Positions 53,957-64,000 of a stretch of 64,000 nucleotides of DNA are shown here, in pieces. The DNA comes from Massilia alkalitolerans DSM 17462 (GTDB lineage: Bacteria > Pseudomonadota > Gammaproteobacteria > Burkholderiales > Burkholderiaceae_D), in the NCBI RefSeq assembly GCF_000427785.1, contig NZ_ATYR01000004.1, positions 62,001-126,000 of the forward strand. Reading direction: 5' to 3'. Within the stretch, counting starts at the first letter, position 1; the number at the start of each line of letters is the position of its first letter. The notes below the pieces were generated by a model. That model saw only the letters and a program-made list of their open reading frames with translations, was not told where the DNA came from and did no database searches. The position numbers were made by a program, and so were the translations under genes.

Positions 53957-53990
53957 TTTGCCCCTCGACTATCAATTTCCCGGGTTGTTC

Positions 53991-55112
53991 ATGCTTCAAA
54001 AAGCCGTCCATTCACGCTTCGCGAGCATGCTGATCCTGTTCGTACTCTATTGGATCGTTGCAGCTGCCAGTGTTTCCGGATCTCTGGGCAAATGGGCATT
54101 GCGTGATGGAGAGCAGAATTTTGGAATTGAACAAATTCTGAATGAACAGGCAAGCCGGCCATTTGTGTACCGCCGTCTGCTACCCGAAGCTGCGGATTTC
54201 GCCGAACGGATCACACCACAGTCGATAAAACTTTACGTAAGTGACAAGCTGTCGCCTCATCGCACATTTGCGCGCGCCAGTGCCGCTGGCAATCCGAAGT
54301 ATGCATTCCGTTATGTGGTGATGGCTTATCTCTGCCTGGGTGCCAGTTTGCTGACCTTGTTCGTTCTCTCTGCCTTGCTGAGAGACCTCGGCTTTACCCG
54401 TCAGACGACAGTGATGGCACCGATTGCACTTGTGCTGGCATTCCCCTTCCTGCAAACTGTAGGCGGCTATTTTTACGATTCCGTGGAACTGTTCTTTTTG
54501 AGTGCCGCTGCCTTGCTCGCGGTGCGTGGGTACTGGATCGTGCTCGTTGCTTTGGCAGTCCCCGCAACCTTGAACAAGGAAGCATTTTTCTTTTTCGTAC
54601 CGTCCTTGTATCCGCTACTGCGCATCCGCCGTGACCGTAAAACGGCCCTGGCGGCGATTGTCGCTACGGTGGCCGTCTCCGGTATCGTGAATGCATGGAT
54701 AAAATGGCTTTATGCAGGAGCAAGGGGAGATGTGGCACACCTGCAACTGCTGAATAACATAGAAAAATACTTTTACCTGCCTACTTATACCCAGTTCGAG
54801 GTAACTTATGGCATGGTTGGGCCAAGTGGCGCTTTTCTCGGCACCTTGCTGGTCATGGCAATCGTTGTTGTTCGTGGCTGGTCCACCTGTCCCCTGGTCG
54901 CGCGCCAACACTTGATTATTGGCGCCGCCCTCAACCTTCCCCTGTTCCTGGTATTTTGTGCGCCAGGTGAGTTACGCAATCTCAGCATGCTCTTCGTCGG
55001 CTTCGTTGTACTGCTTGCATGCGTGTCGGATTCCGTCAGTTCGCGGACTCCGCTGGCCTCGGCTGATACAAAACGGACCAGCAATATGGATGACGCCAAG
55101 CTTAGCGCTTGA
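53991..55112 (+). CDS. Polytopic membrane protein of unknown function
   Basis: A 373-residue membrane protein with about eight hydrophobic segments (for example MLILFVLYWIVAAASV, LCLGASLLTLFVLSALL, LGTLLVMAIVVV). I do not recognise a family. A predicted external loop follows the first helix and includes NEQASRPFVYRRLLPEAADF. Base composition is clearly lower in GC than its left neighbours: 30 of 60 bases at 54781-54840 against 44 of 60 at 52021-52080. ATG 53991 is chosen because it starts just before the first helix; a frame from 53799 is less plausible. It may belong to a transferred surface-glycan patch with the two genes that follow. Confidence 0.7.
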   Translation: MLQKAVHSRFASMLILFVLYWIVAAASVSGSLGKWALRDGEQNFGIEQILNEQASRPFVYRRLLPEAADFAERITPQSIKLYVSDKLSPHRTFARASAAGNPKYAFRYVVMAYLCLGASLLTLFVLSALLRDLGFTRQTTVMAPIALVLAFPFLQTVGGYFYDSVELFFLSAAALLAVRGYWIVLVALAVPATLNKEAFFFFVPSLYPLLRIRRDRKTALAAIVATVAVSGIVNAWIKWLYAGARGDVAHLQLLNNIEKYFYLPTYTQFEVTYGMVGPSGAFLGTLLVMAIVVVRGWSTCPLVARQHLIIGAALNLPLFLVFCAPGELRNLSMLFVGFVVLLACVSDSVSSRTPLASADTKRTSNMDDAKLSA

Positions 55113-55401
55113 CCAGCCTGAATGCGTGAATGTGAACGTAAGCCGTCAATTGCTTTGAATGCGATCGATAGCGTCACCGGGTCGCAGCCCTCCGGGCACA
55201 CCGTGCAACTGTCGCTTTTGACTTACTAATCAATTTCCTCATTTCAAAATACTGAACAAAATGGTAACCTACTATTGGTTATCACATGAATTTCCAATAG
55301 TTTGCCGTCATCCTTGCTGCTTGTTGACATGTTCAGGTAGCACTAGTTGAAATGCATGCCTCAGCTAGCAAGATCGGCGCCCCCCATCAGAACAATAAGC
55401 C

Positions 55402-57027
55402 ATGAAACGAATTTCTCCAGCTACGGCGCCACAGTTCGGCATCGGCCTGCTCGCCTTCTTCTTGTTATTCAGTGTGTTACTCGCATCCGTGCTGCCGATC
55501 TATACCAATGATGGACCAGCTCACCTCGGTATTGCCAACTTCCTGGCACATGCTGTCGAGGGATCGCTGGCCACCGATATGTATCGGTCTAACGACACGC
55601 TAAATCCGAATGTCGCCGCCTATCTCGTGCTGATACCATTGTTGAAATTTGTCTCAACGGACCATGCCGAGTCAGTGGTGCAACTGATTGCTTTGCTCGG
55701 CCCGCCGCTTGCCGCATATTTTGCGATCGCGCAGATCCGCTCCGACCGGGCATGGCTAGCGATCCTGATCCTGCCGCTATCCTTTAATCAGTGCTTTTTC
55801 CTTGGCCTGTACAATTTTTGTTTCTCCATCGTCGCGTTCTTTCTAACGCTCGGTGCCTATTTCTGGATGCTGCGATCAGACGCGATCAAGCGAGCACTGT
55901 TTCCGATCGCCATGCTATACCTGGCCTTTTTTGCTCACGCGGCGGGTTTCATTGCTGCCCTCGTCAGCATTGCAAGCCTGGCCCTCGTGCGTGTCGGGTT
56001 GGAGCTGCGTATCCACCGAACCTGGGGGAAGTCAATTCTGTCTCTCAAGCGTGAGTTCCTGATCGCCGCCAGCCTCACGCCCCTCGCCTTGCTAATGCTA
56101 ACCAGCAACAGCAAGGGCCCCATGATTTATGGAACTTGGCTACAAGGACGGCTGCTCGACCTGGCGACACTGCGAATCCTGGAAGTGAACGCGCTCAGCG
56201 ATGCAAAGATCGGACTGGTGTTGAATCTTGTACTCGTCGGCGGTGTGGTATGGGGGATTGTGAGACTGTGGTTCGCACGCGCGGCCTTGAGCGAGGATAT
56301 GGCCGGGCTGGCGGGCGCCGTCGCACTCGTTGCAGCGCTCACTCTGCAGGCGTTGCTATTCCCTGACGTCATGGGAGGAGGGTGGACCCATTTTCTGCGG
56401 ATGTGTCTGTTTCCTGCACTAACCGCGCCCTTCTGCTTTGCCTACTTGCCGCTTGGAAGCAGAACCAAAGCCGTTATTGCGATCGTAGCGGTAGGCGCCA
56501 GCGTCGGCCTATTGGCCAGCACGATGCACACACAAGGGAAGGTGAAGGAAGAGCTGGTTCATCTGGACGCGATCGATCGGATCGTCGGCCAGCATTGCGC
56601 GGTCTTGCCAGTAGTTCTTGAGAAGCGGCCGCAAAACCAGCAAATGCGCTATAGCCCTTTTTTTCACGTGGCAACACGTCTCGAACACCGGTATGACCGG
56701 GTAGCGCTATTTAACTATATCGTCCGGCTCGACGTATATCCGATCCAATACCGCGAAAAACATAATGTCCAAGAACTTCTGTTCGACTGGCAACCAGCTC
56801 AGCAGCGCACGGCCATCGAGCACTTGAGCGTGGACCGCTTTGAAGCGCAATCCGGCATCCCTGTCGATTACTTGCTGCGCTGGGGCCACGCCGACCAGGC
56901 CAAAATGCCACTCAAGGCGGATATCGCTAACATTGCCGCCCCGAGTACGCTGGTCTATGAATCAGCGGACCGGCGTATCCAGCTGTACCGACGTCCCATC
57001 CATCCGCGATCACGCTGCACGACTTGA
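55402..57027 (+). CDS. Polytopic membrane protein, possibly GT-C-like
   Basis: A 541-residue membrane protein with about ten hydrophobic segments in the first 400 residues and a soluble C-terminal part. The first external loop begins YTNDGPAHLG, a D-x-x-H arrangement after helix 1 reminiscent of GT-C glycosyltransferases that use polyprenyl-linked sugars, but the assignment is weak. No other motif is recognised. The gene lies in the lower-GC patch between an unknown membrane protein and an acyltransferase. The 289 bases before it are AT-rich and hold no gene. Confidence 0.68.
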   Translation: MKRISPATAPQFGIGLLAFFLLFSVLLASVLPIYTNDGPAHLGIANFLAHAVEGSLATDMYRSNDTLNPNVAAYLVLIPLLKFVSTDHAESVVQLIALLGPPLAAYFAIAQIRSDRAWLAILILPLSFNQCFFLGLYNFCFSIVAFFLTLGAYFWMLRSDAIKRALFPIAMLYLAFFAHAAGFIAALVSIASLALVRVGLELRIHRTWGKSILSLKREFLIAASLTPLALLMLTSNSKGPMIYGTWLQGRLLDLATLRILEVNALSDAKIGLVLNLVLVGGVVWGIVRLWFARAALSEDMAGLAGAVALVAALTLQALLFPDVMGGGWTHFLRMCLFPALTAPFCFAYLPLGSRTKAVIAIVAVGASVGLLASTMHTQGKVKEELVHLDAIDRIVGQHCAVLPVVLEKRPQNQQMRYSPFFHVATRLEHRYDRVALFNYIVRLDVYPIQYREKHNVQELLFDWQPAQQRTAIEHLSVDRFEAQSGIPVDYLLRWGHADQAKMPLKADIANIAAPSTLVYESADRRIQLYRRPIHPRSRCTT

Positions 57028-57091
57028 GAGTGGATTCAATTCTCCTTTAAATGGAGGTAAGGGTAAGTGTTGGCCAAGCACCGTGCTTTCG

Positions 57092-58210
57092 CTATTCCCG
57101 TGCGTCCTGCCTCTTCATGAATTTCATCGAGAGTAGAGGAATCAAGGCGCGCAAGTAATTGCGCAGTAGTGGTTCCCCATATGCAGAGACGGCATAGGCT
57201 GCGATGATGGTTGCCGCCACCGCAAGCGCTACCCGAACAAGATAAGGCGCCATGTCGGCAGTCACGTGGTACAAGATGAAACCGCCCAGTGCTTCGTGCA
57301 TGAGATATAGCGGATAGGTAACCAGTCCCAAGGCGCGCAGGACACGTTTGGCTGGAGGAGCAAGACGCAGCGTCTTCCGGTGGCGCATCGACAGGTAGAC
57401 CCCGTATGTGCACATGGCGAAGGTCATAATGCACGAGACTAACAAGAAAGTGGAACTCATCACACTGTCCGTTGCCGCAGCATGGATCGCTCCAGTGGAA
57501 ATTTCGATCGTTGCCAGGATGAATGCAGCGAGAAATAGCAGCAAATCGGTCCGTTTTACTGGATAGCCTTCGGTAAGGTACCAGATATAGATTCCGATCG
57601 CGAAGAAACAACCATGTCGGATCAGCAGCATATTCGTTAGCCCGAAACCCACTTCAAGCCAGGGCAAATTCAACAGGCCAATTTTCTGGCAGAAGGCGGC
57701 GATCAAGTAGGGACTGCTGAGCACAATCAGCGCACGTGCAATAGCGACCAGCTTTAGCTGCCCACCGGTACACAGTGCGAGAAAGATAAGAAAGTAGAAT
57801 GCGAGCTCGATCGGCAGTGTCCAGTACGCGCTGCTAATGTAGTAATTGCCCACCAGGGTCATCGAGCGCGCGAGGGCTCCCAGCTGTGGCACAACGCCGA
57901 TGCCCTGCTCCTTGTAGGCGTCCCAGGGAATCGAGGACATCAGCGCAAAACTTGCGATGCCCGCGATCCATGCAGCAGGATAAAGTCGAAGGAATCGCCC
58001 GATCAGGAATCGTCGCGGACTGGAGCCATGCGCTGAATTGGCAATGACGACACCGGAAATGACAAAGAAGATCTCCACACCAACCCAGCCAAAAGGCATG
58101 ATCATGGCGCCCTCCACCGTACGATAGGTAAGGTGAAATACCGCTACGATCATGGCAGCGAAAAAACGTAGCGCATCAATACCGTAGGCGTAGTCGTCAC
58201 TTTTGTTCAA
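57092..58210 (-). CDS. Acyltransferase 3 family membrane protein (OafA/ExoZ-like)
   Basis: A 372-residue integral membrane O-acyltransferase. It begins GIDALRFFAAMIVAVFHLTYR with the conserved His of the first helix, followed by GWVGVEIFFVISGVVI. About ten membrane helices follow. Such enzymes acetylate or succinylate surface sugars. It ends 64 bases from the convergent membrane protein at 55402-57027 and shares its lower-GC composition. The acceptor glycan may be the EPS or LPS; this cannot be decided from the sequence. Confidence 0.9.
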   Translation of the reverse strand: MNKSDDYAYGIDALRFFAAMIVAVFHLTYRTVEGAMIMPFGWVGVEIFFVISGVVIANSAHGSSPRRFLIGRFLRLYPAAWIAGIASFALMSSIPWDAYKEQGIGVVPQLGALARSMTLVGNYYISSAYWTLPIELAFYFLIFLALCTGGQLKLVAIARALIVLSSPYLIAAFCQKIGLLNLPWLEVGFGLTNMLLIRHGCFFAIGIYIWYLTEGYPVKRTDLLLFLAAFILATIEISTGAIHAAATDSVMSSTFLLVSCIMTFAMCTYGVYLSMRHRKTLRLAPPAKRVLRALGLVTYPLYLMHEALGGFILYHVTADMAPYLVRVALAVAATIIAAYAVSAYGEPLLRNYLRALIPLLSMKFMKRQDARE

Positions 58211-58360
58211 TTCTTTTCCTGTCGATCGCTATATCTAGAGAAGTGCGCAATTTGCGTACTGAAAGTCCTGGCTGGCGAAAAACCAGGAGTTATGTGCAGA
58301 CTAGCTGATCAATAATTCGGACGCAAGAAATAAACGTTTTGACACGTTTTGGGTCGCCTC

Positions 58361-60430
<2,070 letters not shown>

Positions 60431-60450
60431 CTAAACGGTGCGGCTTGCGT

Positions 60451-60903
60451 TCAGACGAGGTGGCTTTCGCGGTCGCGCAGCTCGGCGAAGCCTTCGATGC
60501 TGCCGATGTTCACCGTGACCGGCCGCAGGACCGCGTCAGGCGACATCGAGCGCCAGGCGAACTGCCATTCCTGTTCCAGCGCCTGGCCGGCGCCTTTGGT
60601 GAAGGCCGCGCCCAGGCGCGAGCGCGCGCCGTACTCGACCGGCCCGTCGATGCCGGCCCAGTCGGGCAAGGTACGCTGCACCGCGCGGTGCAGGCGTTCG
60701 CCGAACAGCTCGGTGTTGTGGATCACCAGGCAGCTGTCGGCCGGGCCAAGCACGTCGAACAGGCGCTTGTCCCACACGGTCGAGAACGACACGGTCAGGA
60801 AGAAACCGCTGGGAACCAGGCGGAACTGGCCACGCAGCGCGGCTTCGAGTTCGGTGCGCGTCGCGTAGCGGTGCAGGGTTGGGGGGCGTTCGTAGTCGTG
60901 CAT
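60451..60903 (-). CDS. Hypothetical protein
   Basis: A 150-residue soluble protein with no signal peptide or membrane helix. I do not recognise a family. It has a mixed alpha/beta pattern (RLVPSGFFLTVSFSTVWDKRLFDVL in part), and DSCLVIHNTELFGERLHRAVQ suggests a short Rossmann-like element. Codon use matches the neighbours, so it looks like a real chromosomal gene. It sits seven bases from the DUF2721 gene upstream, so the two are probably co-transcribed. Confidence 0.72.
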   Translation of the reverse strand: MHDYERPPTLHRYATRTELEAALRGQFRLVPSGFFLTVSFSTVWDKRLFDVLGPADSCLVIHNTELFGERLHRAVQRTLPDWAGIDGPVEYGARSRLGAAFTKGAGQALEQEWQFAWRSMSPDAVLRPVTVNIGSIEGFAELRDRESHLV

Positions 60904-60910
60904 GTTCGGT

Positions 60911-61378
60911 TCAATCTGTGAAAGTGGCGCGCTGGCGCGGCTGCCGGAGCGAGTGCAGGTGCTGCATGCGCATGAAGCGCGAAGCGATCAATACCTCGCG
61001 CAGGAAATAGACGAAGCTGCTGATCAGGCCGATCATGGCGAACACGAACAGGCCGGCGATGTACTGGTCCAGCGGGATGTTCATGGTATCGCCGAGGAAC
61101 AGCGTCGCAATGACCAGGCAGATCAAGAGGCCGCAAGCGGTGCTGGAGCCGATCGCCGTGTTGACCAGGTGCGAGCGGACGTACAGGATCTCGAGTTCGG
61201 CCGAATATTCGGCGTCCGGGCCGTCGCGCAGGCGGTCTTCGAGCACGCGGGTGCGGTCGATGATGCGCGCCAGCCGGTTGGTCAGCACGGTCAGCTTGGT
61301 CGCCACGCCAGTCAGCAGGAAGACCGGGGCGATCGCCAACTGGATGACGTGGCCGATGTCGCTAAGCTGGAGATTCAT
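60911..61378 (-). CDS. DUF2721 domain membrane protein
   Basis: A 155-residue inner-membrane protein with three hydrophobic segments (about residues 8-30, 75-95 and 105-128). The first part, IQLAIAPVFLLTGVATKLTVLTNRLARIIDR, is typical of DUF2721. A central charged helix (RVLEDRLRDGPDAEYSAELEIL) lies between helices 1 and 2. The function is unknown. It is followed seven bases later by the hypothetical gene at 60451-60903. Confidence 0.88.
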   Translation of the reverse strand: MNLQLSDIGHVIQLAIAPVFLLTGVATKLTVLTNRLARIIDRTRVLEDRLRDGPDAEYSAELEILYVRSHLVNTAIGSSTACGLLICLVIATLFLGDTMNIPLDQYIAGLFVFAMIGLISSFVYFLREVLIASRFMRMQHLHSLRQPRQRATFTD

Positions 61379-61429
61379 GGGAACGCTTCGTCTTCGTTAT
61401 TCTAGGTTTTCTTCATAGTGTAACAGCCC

Positions 61430-62386
61430 TCAATCAAAGCGGCCGTGGCGCTTGAACTGTTCGGTCGCGCTCACCAGCGCCCGGGCGATGCCGGTCTCGA
61501 GGGCGCCGTGGCCGCCGTCCGGAATCATGTGCAGCTTGGCGCCCGGCCAGGCCTGGTGCAGGCGCCAGGCCGACAGCGGCGGGCAGATCACGTCGTAGCG
61601 GCCCTGCACGATGGTGGCCGGCAGGTGGGCGATGCGGCCGATGTCGCGCACCAGCTGGTCTTCGTCCAGGAAGGCGCCGTGCAGCATGTAGTGCGATTCG
61701 AGGCGGCCGACGCCGAGGTCGAGCGCGTCCGACGAGGGCTCGTCCGGTTGCGGCAGCAGGAACACGCGCCGGCCTTCGAAGCGGCTCCAGGCGCGCGCGG
61801 CGGGCCAGTACACGGCGGGATCGTTGCACAGCAGGCGCTCGCAATAGGCCTTGAGCAGGTCGTCGCGCTCGGCCTGCGGAATCGGCGCCACGAATTCCTC
61901 GTACAGCTCCGGATAGAACCACTTGACGCCGTTGATGAACCAGTCGACTTCGGCCTTGGTGCACAGGAAGATTCCGCGCAGCACGAAGCCGAGGCAGCGC
62001 TCGGGGTGGGCCTCGCCGTAGGCCAGCGCCAGGGTCGAGCCCCAGGAGCCGCCGAACACCAGCCACTGCTTGACGCCGAACATCTGGCGCAGGCGCTCGA
62101 TGTCGTCGATCAGCAGCTGGGTCGTATTGTTGCGCCATTCGCCCAGCGGCGTCGACTTGCCGGCCCCGCGCTGGTCGAACAGGATCACGCGGTAGGCGCT
62201 CGGGTCGAAGAAACGCCTGTGCTGCGGCGACAGTCCGGCGCCCGGCCCGCCGTGCAGGAACAGTACCGGGATGCCGTTGGGGTTGCCGACTTCTTCCCAG
62301 TAGATCGTGTGCAGCTCGTCGACGGCGAGCATGCCGTGGCGGATGGGCTGGATCGGCGGGAACAGGGACGGCGGTGTGGCAGGCAT
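61430..62386 (-). CDS. pip: Prolyl aminopeptidase
   Basis: A 318-residue alpha/beta-hydrolase (S33 family). The oxyanion motif HGGPGAGLSP and the DQRGAGKS segment are followed by the nucleophile elbow G-G-S114-W-G. The catalytic Asp and His lie in the C-terminal part (QGRYDVICP and IPDGGHGALE). It removes N-terminal proline from peptides in the cytoplasm. The length is typical of monomeric bacterial enzymes. It is followed by a 51-base gap to DUF2721. Confidence 0.95.
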   Translation of the reverse strand: MPATPPSLFPPIQPIRHGMLAVDELHTIYWEEVGNPNGIPVLFLHGGPGAGLSPQHRRFFDPSAYRVILFDQRGAGKSTPLGEWRNNTTQLLIDDIERLRQMFGVKQWLVFGGSWGSTLALAYGEAHPERCLGFVLRGIFLCTKAEVDWFINGVKWFYPELYEEFVAPIPQAERDDLLKAYCERLLCNDPAVYWPAARAWSRFEGRRVFLLPQPDEPSSDALDLGVGRLESHYMLHGAFLDEDQLVRDIGRIAHLPATIVQGRYDVICPPLSAWRLHQAWPGAKLHMIPDGGHGALETGIARALVSATEQFKRHGRFD

Positions 62387-62441
62387 GGGGACTCTACTCT
62401 CTCGGCGGGTGGAAGCCGATTGTAGCGTAGAGCCTATCCTT

Positions 62442-63764
62442 TCAGAAGAAGGTGTTCAACGCCTCGCGCACGTTATAGGCGTCGTCCACCGCCAGCAGCA
62501 CCTGCCACTTGTCGAAGGTCGTGCAGGGATGCGAGATGCCGCAGCCGACCAGGTCGCCGACCTGCAGGCTGGCGCGGATGCCGCCCTCGGGAAGCGCTAG
62601 GTAAGCGTGCTGGTCGTTCATCTTGAAGATCGTGCAGCCGGGCGGCAGCTCGCTTGGCGCACTTGCGTCGGCGCCCGGACGGTGGGTGAACAGCGGCGTG
62701 GGAAGCGCTTCGTCGTAGGAGGCGTCGCGCTTGCCCATGGTGAGGATGGCCAGGCCCGGCTCCGGGCGCGACTGCACGGCGCTCCAGACTTCCAGCGCCG
62801 GACGCAATCCCTCCACGGTGTGCGCTTCGCGCGTGTCGAGCTGGGCCAGCAGACGCTGGTAGGAACCGTGGTCGCTGGTGAGGTAGCAGCCGCTGCGCAG
62901 CACGGGACGCACCGGGCGCGACAGGTCGTCCATGCCGGCGAAGCCGCGCGCCACCAGGTCGAAATAGGACGAGCCGCCGGCCGAGATCAGGATCTCGTCG
63001 GCGCCGAACAGGCGTTCGCCATCCGCCGTTTCCACCAGGTCCACCAGCTCGGCCAGGAAAGCCCGCACCGCGCGTAGATCCGCATCGCGGTCGTCGCTGA
63101 CCAGCAGGCCTTCGTAGCCTTCGAAACCCGCCAGGACCAGGCCGTCGGCAGCGGCAACGGCGCGCGCCACCGCCAGCGCCTCCTCGGGCTTGCGGCAACC
63201 GGCGCGCTTGCCGGCCAGACCGAGTTCGACCAGCACCGGCAGGGGACCGGCCAGGCCGCGCGCCGTCACCGCCGTCGAGAGGCGCGCCACGCCTTCGATC
63301 GAGTCGGCCAATACGAAGCATTCGAAATCCGGGTCCTCATGCAGCAGCGCCAGCACGGCCTCGATGTCGGCGCGCGCCACCAGCTGGTTGGCAAGCAGCA
63401 CGCGGCGCACGTTGAAACGGTGCGCCACCTGTACCTGGGTGGCGCTGGCCAGCGTGATGCCCCAGGCGCCGTTGGCCAGCTGGGCCGCGAACAGCTGCGG
63501 GCTCATCGTGGTCTTGCCGTGCGGGGCCAGGGTGGCGCCGTGGCGTGCGCAGAAGTCGCGCATCCAGGCCAGGTTGTGCTGGAGCGCCGAGGCCTTGAGC
63601 ACGGCAACCGGGAAGGAGGTGTCGCCGCGCAGGACGTTCCAACCCTGCACGCCGATCGCGCCCTGGCGCAGGGCTTCTGTGAGCGGTAAACCCTTGGTGC
63701 CGGGCCGCAGCAATTGTTCATCCAGGCTGGACAGCGCCAAGGCGCCGCGCGGGAGAGTGTGCAT
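62442..63764 (-). CDS. PLP-dependent amino-acid deaminase/aldolase-like enzyme
   Basis: A 440-residue fold-type III PLP enzyme of the D-serine dehydratase/D-threonine aldolase type. The Schiff-base lysine is Lys84 in PHGKTTMSP. The C-terminal HPCTTFDKW supplies the His/Cys pair that binds a divalent metal in D-serine dehydratases. Annotation as amino acid deaminase is common for this group; the substrate is not certain. ATG 63764 is preceded by AGAGAGG. It is about 55 bases upstream of pip, so the two may be co-transcribed. Confidence 0.86.
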   Translation of the reverse strand: MHTLPRGALALSSLDEQLLRPGTKGLPLTEALRQGAIGVQGWNVLRGDTSFPVAVLKASALQHNLAWMRDFCARHGATLAPHGKTTMSPQLFAAQLANGAWGITLASATQVQVAHRFNVRRVLLANQLVARADIEAVLALLHEDPDFECFVLADSIEGVARLSTAVTARGLAGPLPVLVELGLAGKRAGCRKPEEALAVARAVAAADGLVLAGFEGYEGLLVSDDRDADLRAVRAFLAELVDLVETADGERLFGADEILISAGGSSYFDLVARGFAGMDDLSRPVRPVLRSGCYLTSDHGSYQRLLAQLDTREAHTVEGLRPALEVWSAVQSRPEPGLAILTMGKRDASYDEALPTPLFTHRPGADASAPSELPPGCTIFKMNDQHAYLALPEGGIRASLQVGDLVGCGISHPCTTFDKWQVLLAVDDAYNVREALNTFF

Positions 63765-64000
63765 CGAAGCCTCTCTAAACTGTGAGGAAGACCATGATTG
63801 TAATTCGTTCCGGTATCTGGAAAACCGGTCAACACTGAGCCATCAATTCCGCATATTGCATTACTACTAATATTGTGTCGTGGATTTCCAATCTTTTTAA
63901 GCCAATTGCATAACCTGTTCTGAAACAGCCGAGAACGAATGTTCCGATCTTGCAAAGCCCTGAAAGCCAGTGCCATACTCGTGCATATCTTGCAGCAATA
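63765..64000. other. Intergenic sequence at the window edge
   Basis: About 235 bases upstream of the PLP enzyme gene. It is AT-rich and probably contains that gene's promoter, but no convincing -35/-10 pair or coding sequence is seen. Confidence 0.45.

Larger units (their letters stand above)
53683..53990. other. Intergenic region with two inverted repeats
   Basis: About 310 bases follow the FabH-like gene. A 9-bp perfect hairpin (GCAAGCGCT 53770-53778 and AGCGCTTGC 53784-53792) could end its transcript, but the T-run is poor. A 7-bp inverted repeat is at 53941-53956. Base composition becomes AT-richer here, marking the left edge of the lower-GC patch. An open frame from 53799 continues into the next gene but has no fitting N-terminus. 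Confidence 0.55.

Overview
The window is high-GC DNA dominated by one large exopolysaccharide (EPS) locus of the exosortase A (XrtA)/PEP-CTERM type. Gene content, codon bias and the XrtA-associated set point to a betaproteobacterium of the Oxalobacteraceae (Massilia/Telluria/Duganella-like). That placement is an inference from gene families, since no rRNA is present. No insertion sequence, prophage or CRISPR array is visible.

Layout. (1) 2-11381, plus strand: a tightly packed XrtA operon. It encodes a tyrosine autokinase (5' end outside the window), an outer-membrane beta-barrel-like protein, an ExeA-type ATPase, a polysaccharide deacetylase, a FemAB-like protein, a glycosyltransferase, an exosortase A-EpsI fusion, a second glycosyltransferase and an asparagine-synthase-like amidotransferase. 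(2) 11431-14725, minus: UDP-glucose dehydrogenase, UDP-glucuronate 4-epimerase-like enzyme and an unrecognised glycosyltransferase-like protein, ending at a terminator. (3) 15046-18717, plus: two GT4 glycosyltransferases and an O-ligase/polymerase. (4) 18728-25040: a PLP decarboxylase and an acyl-AMP ligase (minus), a DegT aminotransferase and an acetyltransferase-like protein (plus), and a second deacetylase (minus). (5) 25041-28080: a long AT-rich stretch and a large secreted lipoprotein. (6) 28303-32698, plus: glycosyltransferase-like protein, flippase, acyl carrier protein and two alpha/beta hydrolases. (7) 41557-32700, minus: nucleotide-sugar dehydrogenase, epimerase, polyprenyl-phosphate sugar transferase, histidine kinase PrsK, sigma-54 activator PrsR and a membrane-anchored beta-helix protein. 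(8) tRNA-Arg(CCG), a di-haem cytochrome c, a PEP-CTERM protein and a secreted beta-helix protein with two C-terminal modules. (9) 46177-53682: two tandem M13 peptidases, an S41 peptidase and a long FabH-like synthase. (10) 53991-58210: a lower-GC patch with two polytopic membrane proteins and an acyltransferase. (11) 58361-63764, minus: FadH, two small proteins, prolyl aminopeptidase and a PLP amino-acid deaminase-like enzyme.

How the parts may work together. Nucleotide sugars (UDP-glucuronate/galacturonate, and UDP-HexNAc/HexNAcA from the WbpO/WbpP-like pair) feed several glycosyltransferases. The polyprenyl-phosphate transferase would start the repeat unit, the flippase and O-ligase would move and join it, and the autokinase/ATPase/beta-barrel set would control chain length and export. 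Deacetylases, the amidotransferase, FemAB/acetyltransferase-like proteins and the beta-helix proteins could modify or trim the product. XrtA processes PEP-CTERM proteins, and one candidate substrate gene lies in the window. A well-formed -24/-12 (sigma-54) promoter sits just upstream of that gene, which fits control by the PrsK/PrsR pair encoded about 6 kb away. The ligase, decarboxylase, carrier-protein and hydrolase set looks like an undefined small-molecule or lipid branch of the XrtA system and is the most interesting unexplained part.
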